Below, one piece after another: positions 1 through 8,999 of a stretch of 64,000 bases of DNA. The translations under genes were made by a program, and so were the position numbers. A model generated the notes under the pieces. The model worked only from the letters and a program-made list of their open reading frames with translations. It did no database searches and was not told where the DNA came from. Position 1 is the stretch's first letter. Each line of letters begins with the position of its first letter. Source of the stretch: Phytoactinopolyspora limicola. GTDB lineage: Bacteria > Actinomycetota > Actinomycetes > Jiangellales > Jiangellaceae. The DNA lies in NCBI RefSeq assembly GCF_011320225.1, contig NZ_JAAOEN010000004.1, positions 428,973 through 492,972 on the forward strand, written 5' to 3'.

Positions 1-15
1 CCCCTCCCCTCCCCG

Positions 16-95
16 CCCCTCCCCTCCCGGTGATCATTGGCTTTTGACTCCCGAATTCGGTAGTCAAAAGCCAATGATCACCGGGAGGGGAGGGG
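16..95. repeat. Perfect 34-bp-arm palindrome, TGATCAT family (E) copy 1
   Basis: Positions 16-49 and 62-95 are exact reverse complements. The 12-nt loop itself contains the palindrome CCGAATTCGG (51-60). The core TGATCATTGGCTTTTGAC recurs, degraded, at 8928-8979. The element lies upstream of the aryl-CoA ligase gene and would fold into a very stable hairpin. It could terminate transcription from the left or be a dispersed palindromic repeat. Confidence 0.9.
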
Positions 96-122
96 GCGGA
101 TAGTCCGGTGAGTTATCGCGAA

Positions 123-149
123 CTCTTGACTGTCGTCATATAGATGACA
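123..149. promoter_or_regulatory. Candidate operator/promoter region of the aryl-CoA ligase gene
   Basis: CTCTTGAC at 123-130 is followed by an inverted repeat TGTCGTC-ATATA-GATGACA (131-149, one mismatch). The string CTCTTGACNGTCGTCA is shared with the livK promoter at 15876, suggesting a common regulator. TTGACT (126-131) could be a -35 box, but no convincing -10 sits at standard spacing. Confidence 0.4.
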
Positions 150-231
150 GACTGTGCATAGCTACGGTCCCCCGCCGGGTCTCCGGCGGGGGATGCCATG
201 GGGTGCACGTCCAGGGACCGCGAGGTGAGCC

Positions 232-1872
232 ATGCAGTTGACGGAGTCCGCCCACGTCGACACGTTCTGCCGCGACCGGCTACCCCCCGCCGACGCCTGG
301 CCCGAGCTACTCTTCGACCTCCCCGAACTCCAGTACCCCAACCGGCTCAACTGCGCCCACGAACTGCTCGACGCCACCATCGAACAGTTCGGCGCCGACC
401 GGCCATGCCTGCTCGGCGCCGGCGGCACCTGGACCTATGGCGAGCTACGCGACCGCGCCAACCAGGTGGCCAATGTCCTCACCGAGCGGTTCGGGCTGGT
501 CCCGGGCAACCGCGTGCTGCTCCGCGCCCCCAACAACGCATGGCTGGTCGCCACCTGGATGGGTGTCCTCAAAGCCGGTGGCGTCGCGGTGCTCACCATG
601 CCCCTGCTGCGGCCCACCGAGCTAGTCACCACCATCGAGCTCACCCAGCCCGACCTCGCCGTCTGCGACCACCGCTTCGTCGCCGATCTGCAGACCGCTC
701 GCGACCAGGCCGCCGCGTCGCTCCCGGTGATTCCGTATGGCAGCGACCTCGACGACGACCTCACCGCCCTGGCGGCCGCCGCCAGCACCGACCACACCGA
801 CGTCGCCACCGCCGCCGACGACGTCGCGCTGCTCGCCCCCACCTCCGGCACCACCGGCAAACCCAAAGTGACCATGCACTTTCACCGGGACGTGCTGGCT
901 ATCGCGGACACGTTCAGCCGGCACCTCCTCAAACCCCGATCCGACGACGTGTTCACCACCACCGCGCCGTTCGCGTTTACCTTCGGACTGGGCGCGGCAC
1001 TCGTGTTTCCCTTGCGGGTCGGCGCGTCGACGCTGCTGGTCGAGCGGGCCAGCCCGATGGAACTCGCCGACGCCATCGCCGAGCACTCCGTGACGGTGTT
1101 GTTCACCGCACCCACCGCGTACAAGGCGATGATCGCCGGCGGCAAAGCCGACGTCCTGCGGGCGGTGCGGCGGGCGGTGTCGGCCGGAGAACACCTGCCG
1201 GCCGCTACCTGGCGGGCGTTCCACGACGCCACCGGGGTGCAGATCATCGACGGGATCGGCGCGACCGAGATGTTGCACATCTTCATCGGCGCTGCCGACG
1301 ACGACATCCGCCCCGGTTCCACCGGCCGGGCCGTCCCCGGATACGTCGCCACCGTCCTGGACACCAACGGGCAGGAGGCACCGCCGGGAGTGGCCGGGCG
1401 GCTGGCCGTCCGCGGCCCGACGGGCTGTCGCTACCTCGCCGATGATCGCCAACGGGTGTACGTCCAGGACGGGTGGAACGTCACCGGCGACACCTATATC
1501 CGGGACGAGGACGGCTACTTCTGGTATCAAGCCCGCAGCGACGACATGATCGTGTCGTCGGGATACAACATCGCCGGCCCGGAGGTGGAGCAGGCCCTGC
1601 TGAGCCATCCGGACGTCGCTGAGTGTGCCGTCATCGGCGTCCCGGACGAGGACCGGGGGCAATTGGTGAAGGCGATCGTTGTCCTCAGCGACCAGATCTC
1701 CCCCGACGACGACACCGCCCGCAAGCTACAAGATCACGTCAAGTCGCAGATCGCACCGTACAAGTACCCGCGCGCCGTCGAGTTCCGAGCCAGTCTGCCG
1801 AAAACACAGTCCGGCAAGCTCCAGCGCTACCGGCTCCGCCAGGAAGCCGCCGAACCGGCCGCGCGAGAGTAA
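232..1872 (+). CDS. Aryl-CoA ligase, benzoate/2-aminobenzoate-CoA ligase type
   Basis: ATP- and CoA-dependent ligase of the ANL superfamily, expected to convert an aromatic acid to its acyl-CoA through an aryl-adenylate. Length is 546 aa, normal for the benzoate-CoA ligase branch. The P-loop TSGTTGKPK lies near residues 204-212, the hinge region VTGDTYIRDEDG precedes the C-terminal domain, and the catalytic lysine is in KTQSGKLQR near residue 529. The segment MHFHRD followed by FAFTFGLG resembles anthranilate-CoA and benzoate-CoA ligases. ATG 232 follows a GAGGTGAG ribosome site. The fused monooxygenase/reductase downstream is the classical partner of 2-aminobenzoate-CoA ligase, so an aminobenzoate or salicylate-like substrate is inferred. 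Confidence 0.8.
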   Translation: MQLTESAHVDTFCRDRLPPADAWPELLFDLPELQYPNRLNCAHELLDATIEQFGADRPCLLGAGGTWTYGELRDRANQVANVLTERFGLVPGNRVLLRAPNNAWLVATWMGVLKAGGVAVLTMPLLRPTELVTTIELTQPDLAVCDHRFVADLQTARDQAAASLPVIPYGSDLDDDLTALAAAASTDHTDVATAADDVALLAPTSGTTGKPKVTMHFHRDVLAIADTFSRHLLKPRSDDVFTTTAPFAFTFGLGAALVFPLRVGASTLLVERASPMELADAIAEHSVTVLFTAPTAYKAMIAGGKADVLRAVRRAVSAGEHLPAATWRAFHDATGVQIIDGIGATEMLHIFIGAADDDIRPGSTGRAVPGYVATVLDTNGQEAPPGVAGRLAVRGPTGCRYLADDRQRVYVQDGWNVTGDTYIRDEDGYFWYQARSDDMIVSSGYNIAGPEVEQALLSHPDVAECAVIGVPDEDRGQLVKAIVVLSDQISPDDDTARKLQDHVKSQIAPYKYPRAVEFRASLPKTQSGKLQRYRLRQEAAEPAARE

Positions 1873-1952
1873 CCGCGTAGGTCCCAGCCGTCCGGATCCG
1901 GACTGAAGAGCGCCGGCCCCGGACACCCAGCACAGTGATCGCGGAGGCCACC

Positions 1953-3497
1953 ATGCCCAGCCATCGCTCGACCACCTCGCACCCTCACCCCGCACCAGCC
2001 GCCCCGTCGTTGCGGATGCGCGGCGGAGTGCCGGCGCTGTTCATCCCGTTCGCGGTGATGCTTACCGGCATCCTGATCCTCGGCTTCGCCGGACTCGCCG
2101 TGCCCGAGGCGTTCTGGCCGATGGTGCTGCTCGGGTTGCTCGTCGGACTCGTGCTGGCGCGCAGCCAGAAGGCCTACGTCGAGGCACTTGTCGCCGGAAT
2201 CGCATCGCCGATGCTGGCGGTCATTCTGCTGGCGTGGTTCCTCGCCGGGATCTTCGGGCGGGTGCTGAACGAGACCGGTGTCATCGAAGGGCTGATCTGG
2301 GCCGCGACGTCGGCCGGGCTGGCGGCGGCCTGGGTTCCCCTGGTGGCTTTCGGTATCTCCGGAGTCCTGTCGCTGTCGACCGGTACCAGCATCGGCACCA
2401 TCCTGGCGGTCACGCCGGTGCTGTTTCCGGCCGGCTTCGCCATCGGCGCGGATCCGCTGCTGCTGGCCGGTGCGATCATCGGGGGTGCGTTCGTCGGAGA
2501 CAACCTGGCACCGGTGTCCGACACCACCATCGTCTCCGCCTACTCGCAGGGCACCGACGTTCCGAAAGTGGTGCGGAGCCGGCTGAAATACGCCGCCGTC
2601 GCCGGGGCGGCCACCGTACTTCTCTACGTCGTGCTGGGGTTCGTCAACAGCGGTGGGACATCGTCGGGCGACGCCATCGACGCCGAGGCCGGCGGACTCG
2701 TCATGCTGTTGGCTCCCCTGCTGCTGATCATCTTGATGATCCGACAATGGCATTTCGTCGCCTCGCTCCTGGTGGCCATCGCGTTTGGCCTGACCCTCGG
2801 CCTGGTGACCGGGCGCCTGGAGTTCGCCGACCTGCTCAGCGTCGACTCCGAGACCTACGAAACCTCCGGTGTGATCGTCTCCGGTATCCAGGGCTTCGTC
2901 GGCATCGCCGTCTTCACCATCTTGCTCATGGGGCTCATCGGCACGTTCCGGGCCGGCGGGTTGCTCGACTGGCTGATGGAGAAGTCGCGACGCTTCGCCA
3001 CGACGCCGCGGCGCGCGGAGACCGCGATCGTCGGCGTCGGCCTCGGGGTCAACGCCCTCACCACGGCGGGGACCCCCACCATGGTGATGCTGGGACCGTG
3101 GACCCGGCGGATCGGACACTCTTTCCGCATCGCGCCGTGGCGCCGCGGTAACCTCCTCGATGGTGCGTCGACCTCCATCATCGGCTTCCTCCCCTGGAGC
3201 GTCGCCGTCCTCATCCCGATCGGCCTCGTCGGTTCCGAAGTGCGAGCAGCCGGCGAAACCGGCTTCGACGCGGTGAGTATCGTGCCGTTCGTCTTCTACT
3301 GCTGGGCTCTGATGCTCGTGATGATCGGCGCCGCCGTGACCGGGTGGGGACGCGAAACGATGGACGACGCGTCGTGGCGGGCCGAGGAGGCCGTTCTCGC
3401 CGCGGAGAGCGCGGCGGAGAGCGTCGCCGACGGCGGCGCGGATGGTGGGTTGAGCACCCCGCCAGACGAAGGTCCGGGCGGCGTCGGAAACCGATGA
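1953..3497 (+). CDS. NhaC-family Na+/H+ antiporter-like membrane transporter
   Basis: Polytopic membrane protein of 514 aa with about eleven to twelve hydrophobic segments. The stretch GAFVGDNLAPVSDTT near the middle is the signature of the NhaC/ArsB-like antiporter group, where the Asp residues bind cations. I chose ATG 1953 because GGAGG (1943-1947) stands five bases before it; a GTG at 1935 is in frame but lacks a ribosome site. The stop overlaps the next start (ATGA at 3494-3497), so the two genes are translationally coupled. In this setting it may exchange an organic anion or amine for cations rather than serve bulk Na+ homeostasis; this is inference. Confidence 0.75.
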   Translation: MPSHRSTTSHPHPAPAAPSLRMRGGVPALFIPFAVMLTGILILGFAGLAVPEAFWPMVLLGLLVGLVLARSQKAYVEALVAGIASPMLAVILLAWFLAGIFGRVLNETGVIEGLIWAATSAGLAAAWVPLVAFGISGVLSLSTGTSIGTILAVTPVLFPAGFAIGADPLLLAGAIIGGAFVGDNLAPVSDTTIVSAYSQGTDVPKVVRSRLKYAAVAGAATVLLYVVLGFVNSGGTSSGDAIDAEAGGLVMLLAPLLLIILMIRQWHFVASLLVAIAFGLTLGLVTGRLEFADLLSVDSETYETSGVIVSGIQGFVGIAVFTILLMGLIGTFRAGGLLDWLMEKSRRFATTPRRAETAIVGVGLGVNALTTAGTPTMVMLGPWTRRIGHSFRIAPWRRGNLLDGASTSIIGFLPWSVAVLIPIGLVGSEVRAAGETGFDAVSIVPFVFYCWALMLVMIGAAVTGWGRETMDDASWRAEEAVLAAESAAESVADGGADGGLSTPPDEGPGGVGNR

Positions 3498-4678
3498 ACA
3501 CCGGCACGACCCGGCGGACGGCTCCTCGCGGTTACCTCGACTTCGCCTGCCTGGGAGTGCCGAGTACCCGGACCGCGGCCGCCGTGTCAGCGGAGATCGA
3601 GACACTCGTGACGTCTACTCCCGACGCCACTGCACAGTCGATCGCCTGGCTCGACCACACGACGGCGACCCGTGCTGCCCTGGCCCGCCTGTTCGGCACC
3701 AGCCCGGATGACATCACCCTGATCCAGAACACCACCGAAGGGCTGGCCAGGGTCCTCGCGGCGGTCCCCTGGCGCTCCGGAGACGCCGTCGTCGTGGCCG
3801 ATCGCGAGTTCCTGGCCGCCATGACGGTATGCCGGTGGCTTGCTCAGGTACACGGACTCGACCTGCGGGTGGCCGATGCCGCGTCGCCGGAGGCATTGCG
3901 GCCGCACCTGGACCCGCGGGTTCGGGCCGTGGTGATCAGCGCCGTCGCCGAGGTGAGCGGGGTGCGCGCCGACCTCGAGGCGGTGGCCGACGTGGCCGGG
4001 TCGTACGGTGCGGCGCTCGTCGTCGACGGTGCTCAGGAGGCCGGCGTACTCCCCCGCGACCTGCCGCGCAGCGGAGCCGACGCCTATGCGGCAACGGGGC
4101 ACAAGTGGCTGCGGGCGCCGTTCGGCACGGGTGTGCTGTGGACGTCGGCGGCCTTGCGGGAACGGCTCACCCCGCCGACACGTGGGTACCTGGCGCTGGC
4201 CGAACCCGCGCAGGGGTGGGACGTCTATCTTGGGTCGCCGCGCCGCGACGCCGCCGACCCGTTGCCGTTCCGGGGTGACGGTGCTGCTCTGGAGAGCGGG
4301 GGTACCCCGTCGTGGGTCGGTGCCGTGGCGCTGTCCAGGGCGGTGGACGACCTCCTCGCCGCCGGGCCGACGCGGATCGCCGAACGTGCCATGAGCCTGG
4401 CGACCCGGCTGCGCGACGGGGTCGCCGCCCGGGGTTTCGGTGCCAGCTTGGTTGACCCTTCCGCGAGTTCACCCTTGGTCAGCCTGGCCATCGACCCGGC
4501 TACGACGGCGGTGGCCGACGTGTTCGCGCGGCACGGGGTCCGGGTGTCGGTCCGGGGTGCGCTGGGCGATCGTGTCGTCCGGGTGTCCTGTCATGGCTGG
4601 AACGAACCGGCCGACGTCGATCTGGTGCTCGCGGCGATCGACGACGCGGTTCCCCTGGTTCCTCGTCGACGTCGATAA
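3494..4678 (+). CDS. Class-V aminotransferase-fold PLP enzyme (first copy)
   Basis: Cytoplasmic PLP enzyme of 394 aa in the aminotransferase class V family, which includes cysteine desulfurases, isopenicillin-N epimerase-like proteins and kynureninase. The PLP lysine is K204 in ATGHKWLRAPFGTG, preceded by the cofactor-binding VVDGAQ segment. The start overlaps the antiporter stop by four bases. A second, divergent member of the same family sits at 18201. The exact reaction cannot be read: no cysteine-desulfurase active-site Cys loop is evident. A kynureninase-like or racemase/lyase role acting on an amino-acid substrate of the island is possible. Confidence 0.7.
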   Translation: MNTGTTRRTAPRGYLDFACLGVPSTRTAAAVSAEIETLVTSTPDATAQSIAWLDHTTATRAALARLFGTSPDDITLIQNTTEGLARVLAAVPWRSGDAVVVADREFLAAMTVCRWLAQVHGLDLRVADAASPEALRPHLDPRVRAVVISAVAEVSGVRADLEAVADVAGSYGAALVVDGAQEAGVLPRDLPRSGADAYAATGHKWLRAPFGTGVLWTSAALRERLTPPTRGYLALAEPAQGWDVYLGSPRRDAADPLPFRGDGAALESGGTPSWVGAVALSRAVDDLLAAGPTRIAERAMSLATRLRDGVAARGFGASLVDPSASSPLVSLAIDPATTAVADVFARHGVRVSVRGALGDRVVRVSCHGWNEPADVDLVLAAIDDAVPLVPRRRR

Positions 4679-4699
4679 CCACCGCGGCCACACCGGCCA

Positions 4700-4811
4700 C
4701 AACAAGCCTCCTTATGCCCGCGGGCGCTGCGCCACAAGCTTCCTTACTGTCGCCATAGCAACCACAAGCCTCCTTATGCCCAGGGGCAGGTGACCACAAG
4801 CCTCCTTGTGG
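4700..4811. repeat. Family C array, copy 1: four CCTCCTT units
   Basis: Four units of the form ACAAGCCTCCTTATG at about 4701, 4733, 4763 and 4794, spaced about 31 bp, between two convergent genes. Intervening bases are partly conserved with the other arrays (TGTCGCCATAGCAAC here, TGTCGCCAGGGCAAC at 11930), so this is a repeated element and not a CRISPR. Confidence 0.8.
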
Positions 4812-4847
4812 CAGGGCGGCGTGCTGGTGGCAGGGCGGCGCGGCGCG

Positions 4848-5645
4848 CTACTGCGGCATGAAGCGGCCGCCGTTGACGTCGAGCACCACCCCGGTGATGT
4901 ACGACGCCTGCGGGGACAGCAGGTAGCAGATCGGTTCGACGATCTCTCGAACCTCGGGGAACCGCGCCAGCGCGATCGCGTCCAGCACACCGCGCCGCTC
5001 CGCCTCGGGCATGTCGTCGTACATCCGCTGCAACCGGCCGGTCAGGAACAACCCCGGCGCTACCGCGTTGACCCGCACCCCGGCCGGGCCCCACTCCCGC
5101 GCCAGGCGGCGGGTGAGCCCGCCCACGGCTGCTTTGGCGCTCGCGTAGGGCACCCCGGTCACCGGCGACGGCTGCCGCCCGCCGATCGACGACACCGCGA
5201 CAACGGCGGCCGGTTCACCACGCCCGGCAGCCGCCCGCAACGCACCGGACGCCGCCTGGCAGGAGTAGAAGGTTCCTTTCAGGTTGACGTCGATCACCAG
5301 GTCGAGGTCGTCGGGGCCGATGTCGTCCAGGTCACGTGGTGTTCCCAAGGAGCCACCGGCCAGCGTCACCAGGAGGTTCAGGCCGCCCAACTCGTCGACG
5401 ACGGCGTCGGTGGCGGAGTGCACGGCGGTCGAGTCGCGTACGTCCACGCCGTACCCGGCGGCACGCCCGCCGGCGTCGCGGATGACGGCGGCGGTGGCAT
5501 CACACGCCGCTTGATCGACGTCGACCACGGCCACCGCCGCGCCGCGCCGCGCGAGGTCCCGGCAGAGCTGGGCGCCGATGCCGCCGGCACCTCCGGTCAC
5601 CAGCGCTACCTGACCTTCGAAAGGGGCTGCGTCCAGGAAACTCAC
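4848..5645 (-). CDS. Short-chain dehydrogenase/reductase
   Basis: Classical SDR of 265 aa. The N-terminal nucleotide motif TGGAGGIG, the structural LVTLAGG segment, the catalytic serine in VSSIGG and the catalytic YASAK pair are all present. An Asp at the end of strand 2 (VVDVDQ) suggests NAD(H) preference. The GTG start at 5645 has GGGAG seven bases upstream. It is transcribed divergently from the monooxygenase/reductase gene. In aminobenzoyl-CoA-type pathways SDRs act on cyclic hydroxy- or oxo-acyl-CoA intermediates, which is the likely role here, but the substrate cannot be seen from the sequence. Confidence 0.85.
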   Translation of the reverse strand: MSFLDAAPFEGQVALVTGGAGGIGAQLCRDLARRGAAVAVVDVDQAACDATAAVIRDAGGRAAGYGVDVRDSTAVHSATDAVVDELGGLNLLVTLAGGSLGTPRDLDDIGPDDLDLVIDVNLKGTFYSCQAASGALRAAAGRGEPAAVVAVSSIGGRQPSPVTGVPYASAKAAVGGLTRRLAREWGPAGVRVNAVAPGLFLTGRLQRMYDDMPEAERRGVLDAIALARFPEVREIVEPICYLLSPQASYITGVVLDVNGGRFMPQ

Positions 5646-5768
5646 GTTGCATCTCCCGCGTTGTTGACGCCCGTCGTAGATACAACATACGCTGAGCGGA
5701 GCCGGCATGGAAGCCGGCTGGTCAATCCACGTGGACCATGCGGACCGCTCAACGCCCCGAGGAGTCCT
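5646..5768. promoter_or_regulatory. Divergent promoter region between SDR and monooxygenase genes
   Basis: The 123-bp gap contains TTGACGCCCGTCGTAG from 5664, resembling the TTGAC-NGNCGTC motif found upstream of the ligase and livK genes. No -10 hexamer with standard spacing is convincing. A regulatory role is inferred from the divergent arrangement. Confidence 0.3.
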
Positions 5769-8150
5769 ATGCGCATCGCGATCGTCGGCGGTGGCCCAGG
5801 GGGCCTGTACTTCGCCGCGCTTGCCAAGCGGCTCGACCCCCACCGCGAGATCACCGTCTGGGAACGCAACGCCGCTGACGACACGTTCGGCTTCGGAGTT
5901 GTCCTGTCCGACGAGACCCTCGGCGGCATCGAACACGCCGACCCGGTTGTCTTCGCGGCGATGCAGCGCGAGTTCGCCCGCTGGGACGACATAGACGTGC
6001 ACTACGGCGGCGAGGTGATCACCAGTGGCGGGCACGGGTTCGCCGCGATGAGCCGCAAGAAGCTCCTGGCCGTGCTGCAGGACCGCTGCCGCGAACTCGG
6101 GGTGACGGTCCATTTCGGCACCGAGGCGCCCGACGTCGACGAACTCGCCGCCACCCACGACCTGGTGATCGCCAGCGACGGCGCCAACTCGCGTATCCGC
6201 ACCCGCTACGCCGACGTCTTCCAGCCCGACCTCGAACAACGACAGTGCCGGTACATGTGGCTCGGCACCGATCTCGTCTTCGACTCGTTCACGTTTCACA
6301 TCGAGCAGACCCCGTACGGCGTCATGCAGATCCATGGGTATCCGTACGACGCACACGGCAGCACCTTCATCGTCGAAATGCACGACGACGTGTGGAAGGC
6401 CGCCGGACTCGACGCCACTCATGACGAGACCGCACCACCCGGGGTCAGCGACGAAGGCTCCATCACCCGCATCCGCGAACTGTTCGGGCACGTACTCGGC
6501 GGACACCACGTCTTCGCGAACAACTCTCGCTGGCTGACGTTCTCTACGGTGCGCAACGCCACCTGGCGTCACGGCAACATCGTGCTGCTCGGCGACGCCG
6601 CACACACCGCTCACTTCTCCATCGGCTCGGGCACCAAGCTGGCCATGGAAGACGCCCTAGCACTCGCCGCCTGCCTGCACGAACAGCCGGACGTCGACGC
6701 CGCCCTGACCGCCTACGAGGAGGAACGGCGTCCCGTCGTGCTCTCCACCCAGCGCGCCGCGCAGGCCAGCCTGGAATGGTTCGAGAACCTCGGCCAGTAC
6801 ACCCACCAGCACCCCGTCCAGTTCGCGTTCAACATCCTCACCCGGTCCCGCCGAGTCACCTACGACAACCTGCGGCTGCGTGACCCGGAGTACGTCGACG
6901 CCGCCGACGCGTGGTTCGCCCAGAGCGAGGTCGAGCGTGGTGTCGCCGCACCGCCGGCCGAGCCGCGCCCGCCGATGTTCCAGCCCTTCCGGCTACGCGA
7001 GCTACAGCTGAAGAACCGGGTCGTGGTGTCGGCCATGGATATGTACTCCGCCGACGACGGCCTGCCCAACGACTTCCACCTGGTACACCTGGGCAGCAAG
7101 GCCCTCGGCGGCGCCGGACTGGTGATGACCGAGATGGTGTGTGTGTCCGAGGCCGGGCGGATCACGCCGGGCTGCACCGGCCTGTACAACGACGAGCAGG
7201 AATCCGCGTGGACCCGGGTCACCGACTTCGTCCACCAGCGCACCACCGCCGCCATCGGCATCCAGCTCGGCCATTCCGGACGTAAAGGCTCCACCAAACT
7301 CATGTGGGAAGGCATCGACCAGCCGCTGCCGGACGGCAACTGGCCCCTCGTCGCGCCATCACCGTTGCCCTATTCGCCGGCCAACCAGACGCCGCGGGAG
7401 CTGAGCCACGCCGAGATGGCCGAGATCCGCGAGCAGTTCGTCGCCGCGGCCCGTCGTGCCGACAGCGCTGGGTTCGACCTCCTGGAGCTGCACTGCGCCC
7501 ATGGGTACCTGCTGTCGTCGTTCCTGTCGCCGCTGACCAACCAACGAAGCGACGAGTACGGCGGTTCGCTGGAGGCCCGGCTGCGCTACCCGTTGGAGGT
7601 GTTCGACGCCGTCCGCGCGGTGTGGCCGGAGCATAAGCCCATGTCGGTGCGGATCTCGGCCACCGACTGGCATCCGGGCGGCGTCGAGGCCGACGACGCC
7701 GTCGCGTTCGCCGAGGCGTTCGCCGCTCACGGTGCCGACGTCGTCGACGTGTCTACAGGCCAGGTCGTGAAGGAGGAGCGGCCGGCCTTCGGGCGTAGCT
7801 ACCAGACCCCGTTCGCCGATCGGATCCGCAACCGGGTCGACACCGCCGTCATGGCGGTGGGCGCCATCTCGTCGCCGGAAGACGTCAACGCGCTGATCCT
7901 CGCCGGCCGAGCCGACCTGTGCGCCCTCGGCCGCACCCACCTGTACAACCCGCACTGGACACTGCATGCCGCCGCGGACCAGGATTATTCGGGTCCGGGC
8001 GTGGACTGGCCGGTACAGTTCCGAGCCGGCCGGCGCAAACCCCAGGCCGGCCGCACCGACGGTCCGAAACCGCGCCTGGAGCTGATCCGCGACCAGGCCA
8101 CGGGCACCCGCCATGCCCGCTGGCGACCAACCGTGAAGGAGACGCCATGA
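5769..8150 (+). CDS. Fused FAD monooxygenase / old-yellow-enzyme protein (2-aminobenzoyl-CoA monooxygenase/reductase type)
   Basis: Bifunctional flavoprotein of 793 aa. Residues 1-390 are a group A FAD monooxygenase: GGGPGG at residues 7-12 and GDAAHTAHF for the FAD pyrophosphate and ribityl. Residues about 400-780 are an FMN-dependent old-yellow-enzyme barrel beginning FQPFRLRELQLKNRVVV, with HSGRKGS and HCAHGYLLSSFLSPL. This exact fusion is known from 2-aminobenzoyl-CoA monooxygenase/reductase, which hydroxylates and then reduces the ring of an aryl-CoA; databases also call it bifunctional salicylyl-CoA 5-hydroxylase/oxidoreductase. ATG 5769 is preceded by GGAG. Open frame extends upstream, but that is the antisense of the SDR gene. 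It overlaps the next gene by four bases. Confidence 0.85.
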   Translation: MRIAIVGGGPGGLYFAALAKRLDPHREITVWERNAADDTFGFGVVLSDETLGGIEHADPVVFAAMQREFARWDDIDVHYGGEVITSGGHGFAAMSRKKLLAVLQDRCRELGVTVHFGTEAPDVDELAATHDLVIASDGANSRIRTRYADVFQPDLEQRQCRYMWLGTDLVFDSFTFHIEQTPYGVMQIHGYPYDAHGSTFIVEMHDDVWKAAGLDATHDETAPPGVSDEGSITRIRELFGHVLGGHHVFANNSRWLTFSTVRNATWRHGNIVLLGDAAHTAHFSIGSGTKLAMEDALALAACLHEQPDVDAALTAYEEERRPVVLSTQRAAQASLEWFENLGQYTHQHPVQFAFNILTRSRRVTYDNLRLRDPEYVDAADAWFAQSEVERGVAAPPAEPRPPMFQPFRLRELQLKNRVVVSAMDMYSADDGLPNDFHLVHLGSKALGGAGLVMTEMVCVSEAGRITPGCTGLYNDEQESAWTRVTDFVHQRTTAAIGIQLGHSGRKGSTKLMWEGIDQPLPDGNWPLVAPSPLPYSPANQTPRELSHAEMAEIREQFVAAARRADSAGFDLLELHCAHGYLLSSFLSPLTNQRSDEYGGSLEARLRYPLEVFDAVRAVWPEHKPMSVRISATDWHPGGVEADDAVAFAEAFAAHGADVVDVSTGQVVKEERPAFGRSYQTPFADRIRNRVDTAVMAVGAISSPEDVNALILAGRADLCALGRTHLYNPHWTLHAAADQDYSGPGVDWPVQFRAGRRKPQAGRTDGPKPRLELIRDQATGTRHARWRPTVKETP

Positions 8151-8920
8151 CCGTGCTCGCCGACCTGCTCGACGCCGTCTCGTCCGACCGCATCCAGGTG
8201 CTCGACCTCACCGCTCCGCTCACCTCCCAGACACCAGTGCTCGTCCTACCGGAGCCGTTCGCCCAGACCAACACGTTCCAGCTGGAGGAGATCAGCCGGT
8301 ACGACGACCGGGGTCCGGCCTGGTATTGGAACAACATCAGCACTGGTGAACACACCGGCACCCATTTCGACGCCCCCAACCACTGGATCACCGGCAAGGA
8401 TCTCGACGACGTCTCCCAGGTCCCGGTGAAGCGGCTGGTGGCGCCGGCGGCCGTCATCGACGTCACCGAGCAGACGGCGGCGGATCCAGACTTCGTGCTG
8501 GAGGTGGAACACATCGAGGCATGGGAGCGGGAGCACGGAGCGCTGCCGGAGGGTGGTTGGCTGATGCTGCGTACCGGCTGGGACGCCCGCAGCCACAGCC
8601 AGGAGGAGTTCCTCAACGCCGACGAGAACGGTCCACACACCCCCGGCGTGAGTGTGAACTGCGCGAGGTGGCTGGCCGACAAAGCACCGGTTATCGGGTT
8701 GGGTGTGGAGACGGTCGGCACCGACGCCGGTGGCGCACACTCCTTCGACCCCGCCTTCCCGTGCCACGCGTTCCTGCTGGGCGCCGGCAAGTACGGGCTG
8801 ACGCAGTTGCAGAACCTGGCCCAGCTGCCGCCCACCGGGGCGGTCATCATCACCGCTCCGCTGCCGATCGTCGGCGGCTCGGGCAGCCCCACCCGGGTGC
8901 TCGCCCTCGTCGAACGCTAA
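8147..8920 (+). CDS. Cyclase-family metal-dependent hydrolase (kynurenine formamidase fold)
   Basis: Protein of 257 aa in the cyclase family, whose members hydrolyse amides, lactones or enol lactones (kynurenine formamidase, isatin hydrolase). The metal site HTGTHFDAPNH spans residues 69-79, the family signature. It is translationally coupled (ATGA) to the monooxygenase/reductase, implying it acts on that enzyme's product or on the precursor. If the pathway handles kynurenine or isatin-like compounds, this enzyme could generate the anthranilate-type acid; otherwise it may open a ring product. Both are inference. Confidence 0.8.
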   Translation: MTVLADLLDAVSSDRIQVLDLTAPLTSQTPVLVLPEPFAQTNTFQLEEISRYDDRGPAWYWNNISTGEHTGTHFDAPNHWITGKDLDDVSQVPVKRLVAPAAVIDVTEQTAADPDFVLEVEHIEAWEREHGALPEGGWLMLRTGWDARSHSQEEFLNADENGPHTPGVSVNCARWLADKAPVIGLGVETVGTDAGGAHSFDPAFPCHAFLLGAGKYGLTQLQNLAQLPPTGAVIITAPLPIVGGSGSPTRVLALVER

Positions 8921-8927
8921 CCCACCC

Positions 8928-8979
8928 ATGATCATTGGCTTTTGACTACCGAATCCGGTGGTTAATCGTCAATGATCAT
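8928..8979. repeat. TGATCAT palindrome family (E) copy 2, degraded
   Basis: Begins ATGATCATTGGCTTTTGAC and ends ATGATCAT. The left arm matches the copy at 16-95 almost exactly, while the right arm has diverged. It separates the cyclase gene from the TPP enzyme gene. Confidence 0.75.
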
Positions 8980-8999
8980 CAGACGAGTCCGGAGGGGTT

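Noticed and set aside
198-1445. 415-aa Arg/Pro-rich open frame overlapping the aryl-CoA ligase
   Set aside because: It is a shifted frame of the ligase gene with no domain, whereas the ligase frame has all ANL motifs.
1827-3605. 592-aa open frame opposite the NhaC-like gene
   Set aside because: Its composition (Asp/Gln/Arg/His-rich, no domain) is what G+C-rich antisense of a membrane protein gives; the plus strand carries the real transporter.
4700-4811. CRISPR array, from four short repeats at regular spacing
   Set aside because: Repeats are only about 15 bp, the intervening segments are conserved between three loci, arrays always have four units, and no cas genes are present.
4806-5768. 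N-terminal extension of the monooxygenase/reductase upstream to 4806
   Set aside because: The open frame is antisense to the SDR gene, has no family similarity, and the FAD motif and ribosome site fit a start at 5769.
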